Part shown: positions 19,442 through 31,044 of the stretch, piece after piece
Position numbering within the stretch: position 1 is the stretch's first letter
How the letters are laid out: the number at the start of each line of letters is the position of its first letter
NCBI GenBank assembly: GCA_020747015.1
Contig: JAGTJM010000032.1
Span: 62,001 to 126,000 of the forward strand
Direction of reading: 5' to 3'
DNA: 64,000 nucleotides
Source: Pyrenochaeta sp. MPI-SDFR-AT-0127
Lineage: Eukaryota; Ascomycota; Dothideomycetes; Pleosporales; Cucurbitariaceae
Program-made: the position numbers and the translations under genes
The notes under the pieces: generated by a model
Databases searched by the model: none
The model's input: the letters and a program-made list of their open reading frames with translations, nothing else
What the model was told of the DNA's origin: nothing

Positions 19442-21888
19442 CTACTCTGGTTTGTCGAGATTGACACGGAGTCGGTACTCGAGCTTCTCCTTCTCGCAAT
19501 ACTCGCCGAGAAACTTGAGTCCGAATCGCACAGCTTGAATCGGAGTTGTGTCCGTAGAAAGGGGGAGAAAGTAAGGCCCCGACATACGAGCACCGCTAAC
19601 CTTTTCTGGCTCCCGGACAAGCTTGGTGTTTACTTCGCGTGCAGCATACGTCTTCTTATACGTGGTCTGGAGGTCCTCGATCGAGAGTGCAATCCTCGCA
19701 TCCTGATAATGCCGGTTCATCTTTAGCGTGTGGTCTGACAGGAGTGCAAAATTATCAGCCAGAGAGGTATGCTGCTTCGCTAGTTCGGCATGAGCTATGT
19801 CATGTGGCGAGTCATGGGGTTTGGCAGCAGATGCACGCTGTGATACATGTGTGCAGATGGAAGAAGCGATGATAGAACTCAAGTAGGAACGTAGCCCGTC
19901 GAGGTGCTTAAAGTCTCTTGTGCTGCGAGCGTACGAGAGACACAGGGGAAGGAGCGTCTTCCACGTCTGTTCAACCTCGCCAGCACGGCCACGCAGGTTC
20001 AGAGAGAGATCTTGAGCGTAGTATGCGGCCATGTATGATCTGACACGTATTAGCAAGTGCTTTAGTAGAAATTGACGCGACATACAATATGCATTCGAGG
20101 TTGGTAACCGCCGCTCGTTTCTCGTCCTGCTTGGAAATCTTATTGCTTGGTGCGGTGAGAATCTTTGTCGCTTCATGCTTAAGCGCACGACCCATTTGGT
20201 TGAGCTTCATCGAGGTTTGCGATAGGAGCGAGATGTCCGCTTGTTTCTTGCCGTTGAGCGGGGCAGAGGTGGGGCCAGCCCTGTGCTCCAACTTAGTACC
20301 AGCAGGAGTTGTACCTGATCGGCCAGGCGTGGTATCGTAGCTCTCTGCTGATTGCGTACGTAGCATATTTACGGTTTTGATGTCCTTCTTTGGAGTCGTA
20401 TACTGCGCGTGAGACTTTTGCATGCCGGATTCATTCGGAAGGGCCGGCGACGAGATGACTTGTTGCAAAGGGGTTATGGGGCGATCCTGGGTAGACCCTG
20501 CTCGCGGGCGTTTAGAAGGTGCCGCTAACGAAGCTTCATCATCAATCCGCGGCCTCTTCTCTGCGGTCTTGGTTGTTGTAGCTGCTGGCTTGCCAATGGG
20601 CGCAGAAGTTGGTAAAGAAGTATCTGGTTGGCGCCGTGCCGCGATCTTTGGAATGGGCTTCTTCTTAATCACTACTCGATCCACCGCTATGGCTTGTAGT
20701 TCTGCCAATACCTCCTTTGGCGGGTCCGGACGCTCTTTCTTCTCCACATTCGCTCTCTTGGGTGGTAGTCGCAATATCTGCTTAACGGTTGGGGCTTTTG
20801 TTTTGGAAAACTTCAATTTCACTACCAAACTTGCGTCTTTCTCTCCCATATTGGCAGGCTCAACATGTGGCGATTTGCCGTTTACAGACACGGATCGCAT
20901 TCGAACCTCACTCTTGGGAGTTTGATCGGGGTCCAGAGATTGTGCATTCGGTACGGCCAGCGTCTGGCTCTTACGATCTGAAGACGACGTGGATGCATTC
21001 GACTCTGCTCGTTTTCGCTGCGTCTCCAGCCTGTCTAACTCGGCCTGGATATTTGAGGGTAGCGTAGGCGATAGAATACTCGGAAGTCCGTATGGAATGC
21101 CCAGAGGTCCATGCACCGGAGAAAGCATCGGAGGCAGTCCATGAGGCGTCGCGCTCGAAGGATCTGGCTTGTCAGGATTGGCCTTTGGCGGCGCAGGCTC
21201 GCTTCTCTGAGAGGGAGGCTGATGTCGGGAGGGAGGAGGGTCTCTGTGATTCGCCTTGTCGGCTCTCCGGTCGTCGCGAGAGTCGTGCGAAGACCTGTTG
21301 TATGTAAGCATTGCATATGGTATGAACCGAACCGTCTTACCGTTTAGGCGACTTGTCTGCCCTTTTAGCAGGAGCCGATGGCTTTTCAGACTGTTTTACC
21401 CCGTTTGCCTGTTCTAAGGTATGTTTTGTGGGGCCAAGATTCGGAGATGTTGTCTTGGTCCCGGGTGTGGCTGTACCATTGGCTTGCTTCACCTTGAATG
21501 CTGAGAGGTTCATCTTCTTCTTTGTACCCGTACTTGATGCTTGAGTCTTTGGATGTTCCGGCTCGGGCTCGTCGTCTTCTCCCGCCTGTAGCTCGAAGCA
21601 GTCCTGGCATGGTTCGCGATACAGATAGGTTCTGTACTGCATGTGTTCCTCGTCGTGGCGCCAAAGCCGTCCCACCATCCACGCATTGGCTTCTTGTTGT
21701 GAGTGATATCGGTATGGGTTCATGGACGGAGTGGACAGAATGTAAGGCGCGCGCGGTACCACCGCCTTGATGCGCTTGATTATACTATCAAGAGAACCGA
21801 GCTCTTCTTGCTGGTCGTCGGTCAGGCGCTTGCGCTTGAGGGATCGCGTTGTTTCTACGATTGCGTCGGGTCGTTCCAGGCCCGACAT
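19442..21888 (-). CDS. conserved-looking low-complexity protein, probably nuclear
   Basis: Three exons: 21888-21341, 21294-20086 and 20039-19442, both introns 46 nt; the product is 784 residues. I do not recognise the family. The N-terminal ~95 residues look folded (an aliphatic helix with SLDSIIKRIKAVVP, then a region rich in Tyr, Trp and His ending REPCQDCFEL). Residues ~110-520 are Pro/Ser/Lys-rich and disordered, with basic clusters (KRLTD, EKRPRIDD, SKRPRAG) that could act as nuclear localisation signals, and one conserved-looking island (LVVKLKFSK...VKQILRLPPKR). The C-terminal ~200 residues, after the second intron, are helical and contain YMAAYYAQDLS and a Tyr-rich tail. A role in chromatin or transcription is only a guess from composition. 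It is co-directional with the XRCC4-like gene. Confidence 0.75.
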
Positions 21889-22569
21889 GGTGGGCTGCCT
21901 CGATATGGCGTACTACAATTCGATCGTGGATGGTGATTACGCAAGTACACGGCGGTAGGCGCAGTCGAACGTGTGTATAAGTACAGGACCATGGAGGCCG
22001 TGGGGTGAGGCGGGATACGCGCTGGAGTGTAGATGTCGAGAATGTCCTCACCCACAACAGCGCTGCTACCTCTGCCGCCTGGCGCCGCAAGAGTTGAACA
22101 TTGCCCAACCCCTCGAGTGTGAGCTTGGCGATGCGACCTTTGGCGCGAAAAGGGCGTTTGCGAAGAGATGGAACTGCTCCAGTTCGGGAGGGGACTTGGC
22201 GGTTGCGGTCCCTCAAGACTTGGCGGAGATCATATCGCTCAGCGTTCAGCCCTGTCGCTTTCCTTGGTATCAACTATGATGACTGGACTAATAGACAATT
22301 GCGTTTTGTATTATAACCAGACACCATCAACTGTATCTCTTCTATCGTCATTGCACGCCTCCCCCCGCCTTGCTTGGCCATGGCCCGCCCGCTGCGAAGA
22401 TCACGTGACATATATTTCACGTGCGTCAAGATTAGACGTTCATGCATCGTGCTCTGGGCTATTTTATGTCGAGAAATGCTTACAAGGGAAGACTGTACGA
22501 GTCCATGACCATATAGGAGTACTATATTTTCATTTGAATGCATCGATACCATGCCATGCGACAAAGAGC
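21889..22569. other. intergenic, promoter of the 784-residue protein gene
   Basis: Holds the paired E-boxes; otherwise no feature. Confidence 0.5.
22401..22423. promoter_or_regulatory. paired E-boxes upstream of the 784-residue protein gene
   Basis: Two CACGTG hexamers at 22402-22407 and 22418-22423, the first inside the 8-bp palindrome TCACGTGA preferred by bHLH-type regulators such as Cbf1 or Pho4-like factors. They lie about 515 bp upstream of the minus-strand start at 21888, just beyond the 3' end of the next gene. Confidence 0.45.
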
Positions 22570-23775
22570 TCAAAGCTCGTCATCTTCTGTCTCATCATCG
22601 TCTTCTGCAGACGGCAAGGGCTTCTGCTCCGAGCCTTTGCTTCTCGTAGCTGGCCGACCAAAGGGAAGTGACCGCGGCGGTGGCACTCCTTTACTTTCAA
22701 CTTCTTCATCTGTTGAATTTGCACCAGGGCTCGCCCTCGCCGGCTGCGACACTCTATCCCTCGCCTTTGGCACAATTGCATCATCTTCATCCTCAGACTC
22801 TGTCTCATCATCTGATCGATCTGGCGTGCCTGGTTCAAGCGCCTCCTCCTCGTCCTGCTCTTCGGTTTTCGCTTGATCGACCTCCATCTGATCACTATCT
22901 GAGTCTCCTGCCAGAACTGGTTCAGCTGCTTGTGCAGATGCTTTTCGTTTCGATGCTCGTGATGCACCTGCTTTGCGTGTTTTGGTGCCGGTTCTGGCTG
23001 ACTGGACGGCTGATGCAGTCCCCTTGTCCTCCTTCGTTCCAGCCAATATTCGGCTTTGATCTCTAATCTTCCTCTTCTTTTCGTTGAGCAGTTCCATGAA
23101 CTGCTGAAGCATCGCTGTTTCTGCTTCATTCTTCGTTTTGACGAAGTCTTCCAGTTGCGCATTTAGCTTGGTGATCGTGTCCTGTTCACTGCGAGCTCTG
23201 GAATTCAAGTCGGCCATCTCTTGCAACGTTCGGGCATGTGCCCGAGCGGACGCCTGCGCCCAGTCGAATGGATTGAACTCAAACTCGTCATCGCGAGGAA
23301 GGATAATCTCACCCAACGTTACCTGGTCACTATGGTCAGCTCGGCTCAGTCTCAATGCAGTAATCCTGCACTGTTTCATTCCAGCAGTACCTTGATGCCC
23401 TGGACATCTTGTCGAATAGAAAGCTCAAGGTTGTTGTCCTTCAAGGTATACACCATGCGAACTCGGTCCAATATGCTGGCGTGTTCAGGGTGTTTCTGGA
23501 GCAGGAAATGAGACAAAACAGTCGCCCATTCATCGTCGCTGCCCTTGAATTTGTGCTTCAATTTTCCAATATTGCGCTGTTTAACTATAATTGAATTAGA
23601 AGTGCACCAACTGCGGCAGAGGTGCAATCTTACTTGATGCTACAAATGGACTCTCGCCTTCACAGCCAACGAGTCGCAGATCAAGCGCATGTGAGCCCTC
23701 TTGTTGCACATCAATCACCACTGTTTCTCCATGCCCACTCGCTGGCTCGACGGGAATGACGCAGCGGGCAGACAT
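22570..23775 (-). CDS. LIF1: XRCC4/Lif1-type DNA end-joining factor
   Basis: Scaffold of non-homologous end joining that partners DNA ligase IV in the nucleus. Exons: 23775-23634, 23584-23391 and 23322-22570; introns 49 and 68 nt; 362 residues. The N-terminal globular head shows the XRCC4-type pattern: a beta strand VVIDV, LDLRLVGCEGESPFVAS, then IKQRNIGKLKHKF and DDEWATVLSHFLLQ. A long coiled coil follows (about residues 135-205, with LNSRARSEQDTITKLNAQLE and FMELLNEKKRKIRDQ), the region that forms the dimer stalk and binds ligase IV. The tail is acidic and Ser/Glu/Asp-rich with Lys/Arg patches, probably disordered and phosphorylated. The start is the first ATG that gives the head-domain strand. 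The name is by family resemblance. Confidence 0.88.
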
Positions 23776-25031
23776 GGCACGGGGCGTGTGATTACAAAGG
23801 CTAATTTGGTGCCCGTCACAAATGTGCCCAGTTGGGAAGGGCAGAAACCTGGAGCAATCCCGGCAAAGGCGTTACAGATTTAGTCGGCGTCAGCAAGACC
23901 CGGGTGTCGCGAGATGAAGGAGGACTGTCTCGAGACTGAGAGCTCAGGATACAACGCAATCCTTATAACATCAGATAAACGCGGAAAACGCGTAAATTGG
24001 CTGCAGGCCAGGCAACAATGGTGAAAAGGGTGGTTGTGAGGAGATAACCGGATATAAGCCGACTAGGCACAACAACACCACCATCCAACCATGCAGGTCC
24101 ACTACTAGTATTCTGCACCTAGCTTAAGAGCACAAGATATCAATTTATTTGATTGTGTTTGTTAGCCTCATATCACGGTCACTTCCTGTGCGCGTCATTC
24201 GACGTTGGAGGTATTCAGTCACAGTGTTTGCGCTGATCTTCTTCATTCACCTGCTTCAGTGTGAGTGTGACTGATCTAAGATTAAAAATTCATCATTGAG
24301 AAAGGCTTAATGTCCTAATAATCGAAAGATGAACTAAGATGATGACCGATACAATAGTTTCACAAGCCAGATATCGCTGGACTCTTTGAGTTTTAGATAT
24401 CCATAACTTTCTGTTCGACTCGTCGACCAATTACATGTGTAAACTTCCACAAAAGACCGGGGGTGGAGAAACAGACTTATCGCTTAGCTGGTCGATGGTG
24501 TACGCGTGTCTCAATTTAGTGGCCAGCAGAAGAATACGTGCTGCTCACGGCTGTATTGACAGCCAGACACCATGATTCACACTGTTCAATTTGCCCGCAC
24601 TTCAGACTATGTGCTCGTCCTCTGCCCTATCCATCTTGTGTATCCGACTTCTGGACTGATTTGTGTACGAGCAGTACTCGGAATGGGCTTCCCTTGTGTC
24701 AATCGAGCTATTGCTGGCACCCATGTAATAATGCTTGGCATGCCCGACTCGATCCTGTCCAAGCCAGCCCCGACCGTGACCATGATACCAGCGCAGAACC
24801 TTGGAGATCTGGCCTCAGCGTCTCAGGCACACGCCCCATGCTTTCGGCCTTGTCAGGCTTGTCGGGGAAGTAAAACGTTATTTTGAGAGCAGACTTTTAG
24901 TTGTTGTGCTAGCGTTTGGGGTTGAAATCGGGCATTGACAGCCGGGCGGCCAATGCGTGCTCAGATCACTCGCTTCCTGCCACCGACTTCTACGCACCTC
25001 ACTCCACTCACCCACACACCCACACCTCGCC
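23776..25031. other. divergent promoter region of LIF1 and BYR4
   Basis: 1.25 kb between two divergent genes. Short frames only; I see no additional gene. Confidence 0.5.
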
Positions 25032-27692
25032 ATGGCTGATCGCAGCTTTGCGCAGCGCATGCGCTTGACGTCGATAACCTCAAATACAACCAACCAGATG
25101 GAGTCGTGGGACGACGGCGACTTTGAGAGCGACGGCTTGCTCTTCAAATCGAACGCGGTCCACTCTCTTTCGTCGCGCATGAGCGTGCGCTCCGAATCAG
25201 TGACCGAAGACGACTGGCAAGTCTTGATCACGCCCAGCGACGAGCCTTCTACCGCAAAAGCAATCGCGTCGGCCGCGAAACAGGCTGGCATCCCCATCCC
25301 CTTGAACGCGCCTTCTTCAGCGCTCCTGTCTGGCTCGATAAAAAGGCTGGGCAAGAAAACATCCAGGCGCAAGATAGACCTGGACGAAGACTGGGGCAAT
25401 GACCTCGAACTGCCAGGCGACGCATCGGGTGGACTGAAGCTAAAGGCACCGACTCCACACACACCAGCCGATGATTTCGACGACTGCGGCACAGATTGGG
25501 GAGAGGGCTCGCTCGGCATTCGATTCGCGGGTACGCGACGAGATGCCCGCGGCGCCCGCAGCTCTTCCGTCTCTGCCATGAGCCCGAGCTTGGGCAGCTG
25601 CATGACCATTGAAAGCGAGGACGATGATTTGATGGGCCTGGTGCTTCCGAGTGAGCCGCTCGACTTCAATGCCCGCCTGGAGAAGCTCAAGAAAAGTGAC
25701 CAACTGCCAACACCAGACGCCTCTCCACTTCCCCCTCAGCAATTGCGCGACCTCCCGCCAACCTCCGCACCCACATCGGCACCGACCTACAGTTTCCCAT
25801 CCCCTCCCGCCACTAACACGACGCTTCCATCCATGCAGACTCCGCCCCTAGAAAGCCAAGCAGCCCCATCACCCAAACCAAAGCCAGTGGACGACGAAGA
25901 GGACTTTTTGGACGGCCTCGACCTAGGCGGCGAGGAGATCTTCAATAGCCGCAAGCTCACGCTAAACCGCAATGTTGTCGTGAAGAAGCCTGCCGCAAAG
26001 CCTGTCACCCCCCCTGCTGCTCGTCCGGCGACCACCATCACCTTCACAGACAGACCAGCTACTTCCAGGATCCCGCGGCCGCTACCCTCAACAAACCGCA
26101 CCAGGCTCACTCCCGTCTACGAGACTGGCGCCTCGGCTCAAGGCCAGAGTAGACCGATGCCCACAACGACAAGTGCGCAACTCCTCCGTTCAAAGCGCTC
26201 GGCCCCCGTACTTCGAAACAACAATCCCAGCCAGCCACCTCGAATGCCCTTCCTCCCTGCGGGCAACTCGGTTACCCAGTCGCATCATGTTATGGCCCGA
26301 GCCTCACAACCGCATCTCCGCCGCGACTCAGATCCTCGCCGACCGCAATCTCCCTCTATGCGGTCGTACTCCCGCCTGTCTGGGCATCAAGCTGAGACAC
26401 CGAGTCGCGCAGGGGTGCGACGCGAACTGGCTCCCTCTGCCCTTGCACGCCACCCGCCTCCAAAGAAGCTAACGCAGCCTCAGCGTAAGCGCAATTTTGG
26501 TGACGGACATGAACTCGACATGTTTGACGATCTGCCAACGTCAGCGACCAAGGAGAAGCAGTACGAAAAGGTGCCACGTAATGTTGCAAGTAATAGAAGT
26601 CTACGGCAACAGCCAAGCATCTCGCGTCTGCCAATGCCAGACAGAATGGCGACGCCGATGCCTCAAACGCCGCGAAGCCCACCAAAGATGGACCACACCC
26701 CACGATTTGCTCGAGATACGGCCGCAAGTAGGAATGCACGTGAGCAGAGGTTGGCGGGTACCAGGTCACGAGCAGAGGGCCCAATAGTACCGCGGCCTAT
26801 GAGCTGGGCCGCGCAAGTGGTTGCTCGCAGCCCTCATGCTAGCCCTTCTGCTCAGCGAAAGAAAGGATCTGGGCAGAAGCCGCAATTGATCAGGCAGATG
26901 ACTCAGCCTTTCACACACAGTAAGTACAATTCGTCCGTCACTTTCTTACCGCGAGCTAACATCAGTGCAGATGAGAAAGGCATGGTGTTCAACCCAACAC
27001 TACAACGGTGGGAAGGGAATGAAGAGGCTCTTGTGTCTTTCTCTCATCCCAATACTTCCACTACGACTCTGGCGTTGACAACCGCGAGCACACCAACCTT
27101 TGCCCCGCCTGGAAATCCACTAAGCCGCCTGCACGACCGCTCCCATTCGATGTCGCACACTGCGCTCTCGTCAATCCATGCTGCACAGAAAAGCTTCTCG
27201 TCGCGCGCAGCCAAGCTAGCTTCTCCGCCCGCGCCAGTCCCTGTGCCATCACCACCACGCCCAGCATTGATTTCGCAGATCTCAGTACCACGTGGCGTTC
27301 AGTACGAAGGCCGTATGGTCTTCGACCCAGTCAAGATGACCTGGCTGAAGGCCGCTCGACCGTCGAATGACCCTCGGCCACCTTCAGAGCTAGACGATGA
27401 AGAAGATCCTTTCGCCGGCCTCGATGACTTGAAGGATGACGCAAGTGTTGCAGGTGGTAATGCTGCCGGTGGAGCCGGTTCACCAAACCCAGAAGAGCCA
27501 AGCTTCGTTGGCGAAGAGTTCGACGTTGGTCCTGGCTTCATACGCAGACAACGAGAAGAAGAAGCAGCCTGGAGGCGCAGAGTGGAAGGTTGGGTTGGCG
27601 GCATCCGCGATAACGGCGAGCAGAGAGGCGGCTGGAGATGGGCGATTCGTGATTTCGCCGCCAGCGCGTCTGCACGTGCTTCGGCGTTTTGA
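25032..27692 (+). CDS. byr4: Byr4/Bfa1-like septation/mitotic-exit GAP subunit
   Basis: Scaffold subunit of the two-component GAP (Byr4-Cdc16, or Bfa1-Bub2 in yeast) that restrains the Spg1/Tem1 GTPase at spindle pole bodies. The first exon is 25032-26919 and the second 26971-27692; the 51-nt intron is in frame but has GTAAGT, a GCTAAC branch and CAG, so I remove it. The product is 869 residues. Typical features are the N-terminal acidic block with MESWDDGDFESDG and EDDWQVLI, an IDLDEDWGNDLELP segment, a long disordered Pro/Ser/Arg-rich middle, and two short repeats near the C-terminus (GMVFNPTLQRWEGN and RMVFDPVKMTWLK) that are characteristic of the family and bind the GAP partner or GTPase. 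The ATG in CCATGGC context at 25032 is preferred to upstream non-ATG codons. Confidence 0.9.
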   Translation: MADRSFAQRMRLTSITSNTTNQMESWDDGDFESDGLLFKSNAVHSLSSRMSVRSESVTEDDWQVLITPSDEPSTAKAIASAAKQAGIPIPLNAPSSALLSGSIKRLGKKTSRRKIDLDEDWGNDLELPGDASGGLKLKAPTPHTPADDFDDCGTDWGEGSLGIRFAGTRRDARGARSSSVSAMSPSLGSCMTIESEDDDLMGLVLPSEPLDFNARLEKLKKSDQLPTPDASPLPPQQLRDLPPTSAPTSAPTYSFPSPPATNTTLPSMQTPPLESQAAPSPKPKPVDDEEDFLDGLDLGGEEIFNSRKLTLNRNVVVKKPAAKPVTPPAARPATTITFTDRPATSRIPRPLPSTNRTRLTPVYETGASAQGQSRPMPTTTSAQLLRSKRSAPVLRNNNPSQPPRMPFLPAGNSVTQSHHVMARASQPHLRRDSDPRRPQSPSMRSYSRLSGHQAETPSRAGVRRELAPSALARHPPPKKLTQPQRKRNFGDGHELDMFDDLPTSATKEKQYEKVPRNVASNRSLRQQPSISRLPMPDRMATPMPQTPRSPPKMDHTPRFARDTAASRNAREQRLAGTRSRAEGPIVPRPMSWAAQVVARSPHASPSAQRKKGSGQKPQLIRQMTQPFTHSKYNSSVTFLPRANISADEKGMVFNPTLQRWEGNEEALVSFSHPNTSTTTLALTTASTPTFAPPGNPLSRLHDRSHSMSHTALSSIHAAQKSFSSRAAKLASPPAPVPVPSPPRPALISQISVPRGVQYEGRMVFDPVKMTWLKAARPSNDPRPPSELDDEEDPFAGLDDLKDDASVAGGNAAGGAGSPNPEEPSFVGEEFDVGPGFIRRQREEEAAWRRRVEGWVGGIRDNGEQRGGWRWAIRDFAASASARASAF

Positions 27693-28150
27693 TGCCAAAG
27701 TTCACGCACCTATGCTTAACGACTTCATGATTGCATCGCAGATTTTGCCTTTGGACGCATTGTCGGCGCATGTTGCAAAAGTAATGAGGCGTCTGCTTTT
27801 GGATATCCTGAGTGTTACGATGGGCGTGCTTCATGGCCGCCTCACTCACATGATGCATTGATGAATGATGATATATGACCTTAGCTGCCTAGAAGAGGCT
27901 TAATAATAACGAATGAACAACGTCTTTTCCCTTTGATATGGCGTCCTGAAATTTGTTTGTGAGTGCCCACATTCATTCTGGCTCCACTGTATGCTGCGCA
28001 GTGGGACCTTGAACGAGTGGTGCGATGCCTATTGGCGCAAGCAGAGAGCCAGCTGACTACCCCGCTTCCATTGGGCCAACAGTCATCGCGGATATCGCCA
28101 ACACACGTCTGGTTTCAGCTTCCCCAGTCTCTTAACCTTATCACCTCGAC
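27693..28150. other. intergenic between two plus-strand genes
   Basis: 3' region of BYR4 and promoter of the WD40 gene. Nothing else seen. Confidence 0.5.
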
Positions 28151-29421
28151 ATGTCCGTCTCAAACGATCCGCGACACTACTTTCAGACAACGTACGACTC
28201 TGTCTTCCAAATCCAGAGTCTAAATTAATATGACACAGCTCTGCACTCGAAGAGACAGCCCGAAAGTCGGCCAAGTCGAGCAACACAAAGGGCAACCCCA
28301 TCAAGCTGCCGTCCAAGATCCTCGCCATTACCGCCGATCCACAAGATGATGGCAACGTGTATATCGCCGAAGCAGCTGGCACTATCAAGAAAATAAACCT
28401 TGAAGTCGGTTAGAGACCTTTTCCACTTGTCTAAGCTGCGCAGGCCATTTGGCCTTGGACGAGCGGTAGCTGACTGCGTCTGTTACAGACTGGTAAACCC
28501 TCTGCAACCTTTACGGGACCCACAGCACCCCTCACTTCCATCGCTATTTTGCCAAAATCAAACACCATCTTCGCCGGTTGCTGGGACAAGTCTGTTTGGT
28601 CATGGACACTTTCTACGCGGAAAGCTGCCAAGAGGTATCAAGGGCACAGCGACTTTGTCAAGGCTGTAATAGCCGTCAACATTCAGGGCACGGATATTTT
28701 GCTATCAGCCTCACAGGACGCTAGCATCATAGTGTGGGACGTCACGAGGGGAGAGAAACTGCACACTCTCAAGGGACATACGCGAGGTATTCTAGCACTG
28801 GCGTTAGACCCAGGTGACTACGAGCCACACAAAGACATCATTACGGTATTCAGTGCTGGCAGCGACCGAGAAATAAGACGCTGGGGTGTTGGCCTCTCCT
28901 CAGCCTCTGAACTGCAGTCTTCACCCATCATTGCACACGAAACAAGTGTTGACACGATACATTTCGATTCAGATGGCGAGCTCTGGACAGCTTCTGCAGA
29001 TAAGACGGCCAAATGCCTTTCGAGATGTCGGGAGTGGGAAGAAGATACAAAGTTCGAGCACCCTGATTTTGTACGCGATGTTGTTGTCGATGACGAAGGT
29101 GGATGGGTAGTCACAGCATGCAGGGATGAAGATATCCGCGTGTGGGAGAAGGGTAGCGGTAAGCTACATCACACCTTCAATGGACACTTCGAGGAGGTTA
29201 CTGGGCTTCTATTACTACCAGGACAACAACTGGTAAGCGTAAGTATTGACGCGACAGTCAGAAAATGGAGCCTCAAAGCGCATGAGCTGGCCAAGGCTAT
29301 CGCTGAGGCCGAAGATGAGAAGCTCGGTAAGGAAAAGGAAAAGGAACCTGAGCGGAAAGGGGACATGTTAACTGCAGAAGAAGAGGCAGAGCTAGCCGAA
29401 CTTCTGGAGGATAGCGAATAG
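28151..29421 (+). CDS. WD40-repeat protein
   Basis: Three exons: 28151-28191 (41 nt), 28239-28404 and 28489-29421. The introns are 47 and 84 nt, and the second uses an unusual GTCGGT donor. The product is 379 residues. After a short N-terminal tail (MSVSNDPRHYFQTTS), WD-type repeats are visible: the strand ending AGTIKKINLETGK, then AGCWDKSVWSW, GHSDFVKAVIA with SASQDASIIVWD, GHTRGILALALD with SAGSDREIRRWG, SVDTIHFDSDGELWTASADKTAK, DEDIRVWEKGSGK and GHFEEVTGLLLL. About seven blades, hence one propeller. The last ~50 residues are Lys/Glu-rich (ending ELAELLEDSE) and probably disordered. The specific orthologue is not recognised; such proteins scaffold many complexes. Confidence 0.88.
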
Positions 29422-30305
29422 GCACCAGCGAGCAGACACACGATCGAATGTGCGTCGCCAGAACTTCACTGGTACTACTTGATCGAGCTCTCTGGTCGCA
29501 ATACCTAGGTATAACGAAGCGAGACGCCGGAACAAGCACAGCCATGCCCGAATCCACACTCAGGTCGCGTTTTTGTCAAAACACTACGATCCGGGACCGG
29601 CGAGCGCACAACCTATGCTAGACAGCTTCAGTATACTTCATAAAACCTTCTCATGGGGCAAGTGAGGACACTGAAGCAACTCAGTCTAAACGTTTGGCTA
29701 CCTCTCGGTATCAAACGTGGGGGATTCGCCGGGCGTGGTGGACTTTCATGGTTGGCTTTCCGGTTCTCTGCATAGAGACTTTTGGTATCTCCCCATTTCC
29801 TTACCTGATCTGATGCGTGGTGCTATTTAATCGGCGTCTAGCGCATGTGTCGTTCGCCGTTGCATCCTGCTACGGAAGTCGAACACAGCTGTACCAGGTA
29901 CGCCACGTGATTCAATCGTTGATTGTGCCTACTCCACATTTCAATGAGACTGTCAAGTCTCGCCTTCACCTTCACTTCACCTTTTAGCATCCCACGCCGG
30001 CGTCCTACAACGGCACTCCATATCGCACGGTCGTCGCTCCTCACTGTCCCACTTACAGCACGTCCTGCGCCTCGCGACGCTTCTTTCTCCTTCTACTCGC
30101 GCTTCAACTATCTCTTTTGCGGCTCATATATTCTCTATATTGACGACGCCACACCCTTTTGTTCCTCCTTCCCGCCACCGTATCAATCGCGCTCATCCAT
30201 GCATCTATACTACATTACGTAGTCAGCCTGCAACACAAATGCATCTACGCTCTGCAGCCACTTGGCCGGTCAGATGACCGCAGTATTGGACAAAGGTTTT
30301 CACGT
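29422..30305. other. non-coding stretch before the RNA array
   Basis: No protein gene. A CGGUC/GACCG hairpin with a four-base loop lies at 30267-30280, about 26 nt before the first RNA copy; similar hairpins precede other copies. The RNA promoter, if any, may lie here. Confidence 0.4.
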
Positions 30306-30421
30306 CAGGGAACACGGTATGTGACCCCGCCACCAGTGCCAACCTTTTCAGGGCGGCGTGTGTGGAAGAGCCAAACGATATTGAGCCTTGTGCTCTGACA
30401 GGCCTTGCGGTCCGTGGCATG
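30306..30421 (+). ncRNA. structured RNA repeat, copy 1
   Basis: First of five related copies; helix names are mine. P1: GGG 30308-30310 with CCC 30325-30327. P2: CCAC 30330-30333 with GUGG 30362-30365, enclosing P3, CCU 30343-30345 with AGG 30350-30352. P4: GCC 30370-30372 with GGC 30416-30418, enclosing P5 (GAGC 30383-30386 with GCUC 30392-30395) and P6 (GGCC 30401-30404, loop UUGC, GGUC 30409-30412). The G-U pair in P6 works only on the plus strand. The single-stranded AAGA after P2, GAUAUU before P5 and UGACA before P6 are shared with other copies. No protein frame is conserved. No known family matched. Confidence 0.55.
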
Positions 30422-30596
30422 TGTACGTGGGTCGATTTTTGTCCATTGCTGCGGTAGAAACACATGTAGGAAGTTTGGGGAATTCCCTTCTACTCCACAA
30501 TGGCACTCTCGCCATTCTCCTACCTCACGTCGACGGCAAGCAGAACATCAGCTGTATCCTGCGTTGAGTCTGGAGAAAGGTCAGCACCCTTCATGA

Positions 30597-30750
30597 CAGG
30601 GGTCGCATCGCGCAGCTGTGCGTTTTCGCGGCAGCCCCGCTATCGAGTATCCTTTTCAGGTGAATGGTAGAAGATGCCAACAGATATTGAGCTACACCTT
30701 TACCTTCGGGTGGGCTGAACTCTGACAGGCCTACGGGCCCCTGGCGGTTC
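30597..30750 (+). ncRNA. structured RNA repeat, copy 2
   Basis: P1 is expanded: GGGG 30599-30602 with CCCC 30635-30638 and an inner CGCA/UGCG hairpin. P2: CUAU 30640-30643 with GUAG 30667-30670, a changed but still paired version of CCAC/GUGG, with the U-G pair fixing the plus strand. P3: CCU 30651-30653 with AGG 30658-30660. P4: GCC 30676-30678 with GGC 30743-30745. P5 is long: GAG 30689-30691 with CUC 30720-30722 around an inner CACC/GGGUG hairpin. P6: GGCC 30728-30731, UACG loop 30732-30735 (UNCG type), GGCC 30736-30739. Confidence 0.55.
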
Positions 30751-31044
30751 AATTTTGCATGAAGGATGACTGGCTGAAATGGCTTCAACTCTGTGGATGC
30801 AGCTGATGGAAGCTGAGCAGCTTCAACTACTCGGTCGTCGACTGCCAACGGGTGCAGGTATGCGTTGCTTACCAGATAGTACTTCTTCATCGAAAGATTT
30901 GGAGCTGCTGGCTGGCACACCCGGGAGTCGCCAATGCTCTTTTTGCGTTCGCCTCTCAAGATACCAGAGACCGACTGCAATTGGTCGGTCTTTCTACCTT
31001 GCGCGGAAAGAAGCGCAAGGTGACAGCATCGAGCGTCTGTTTGT

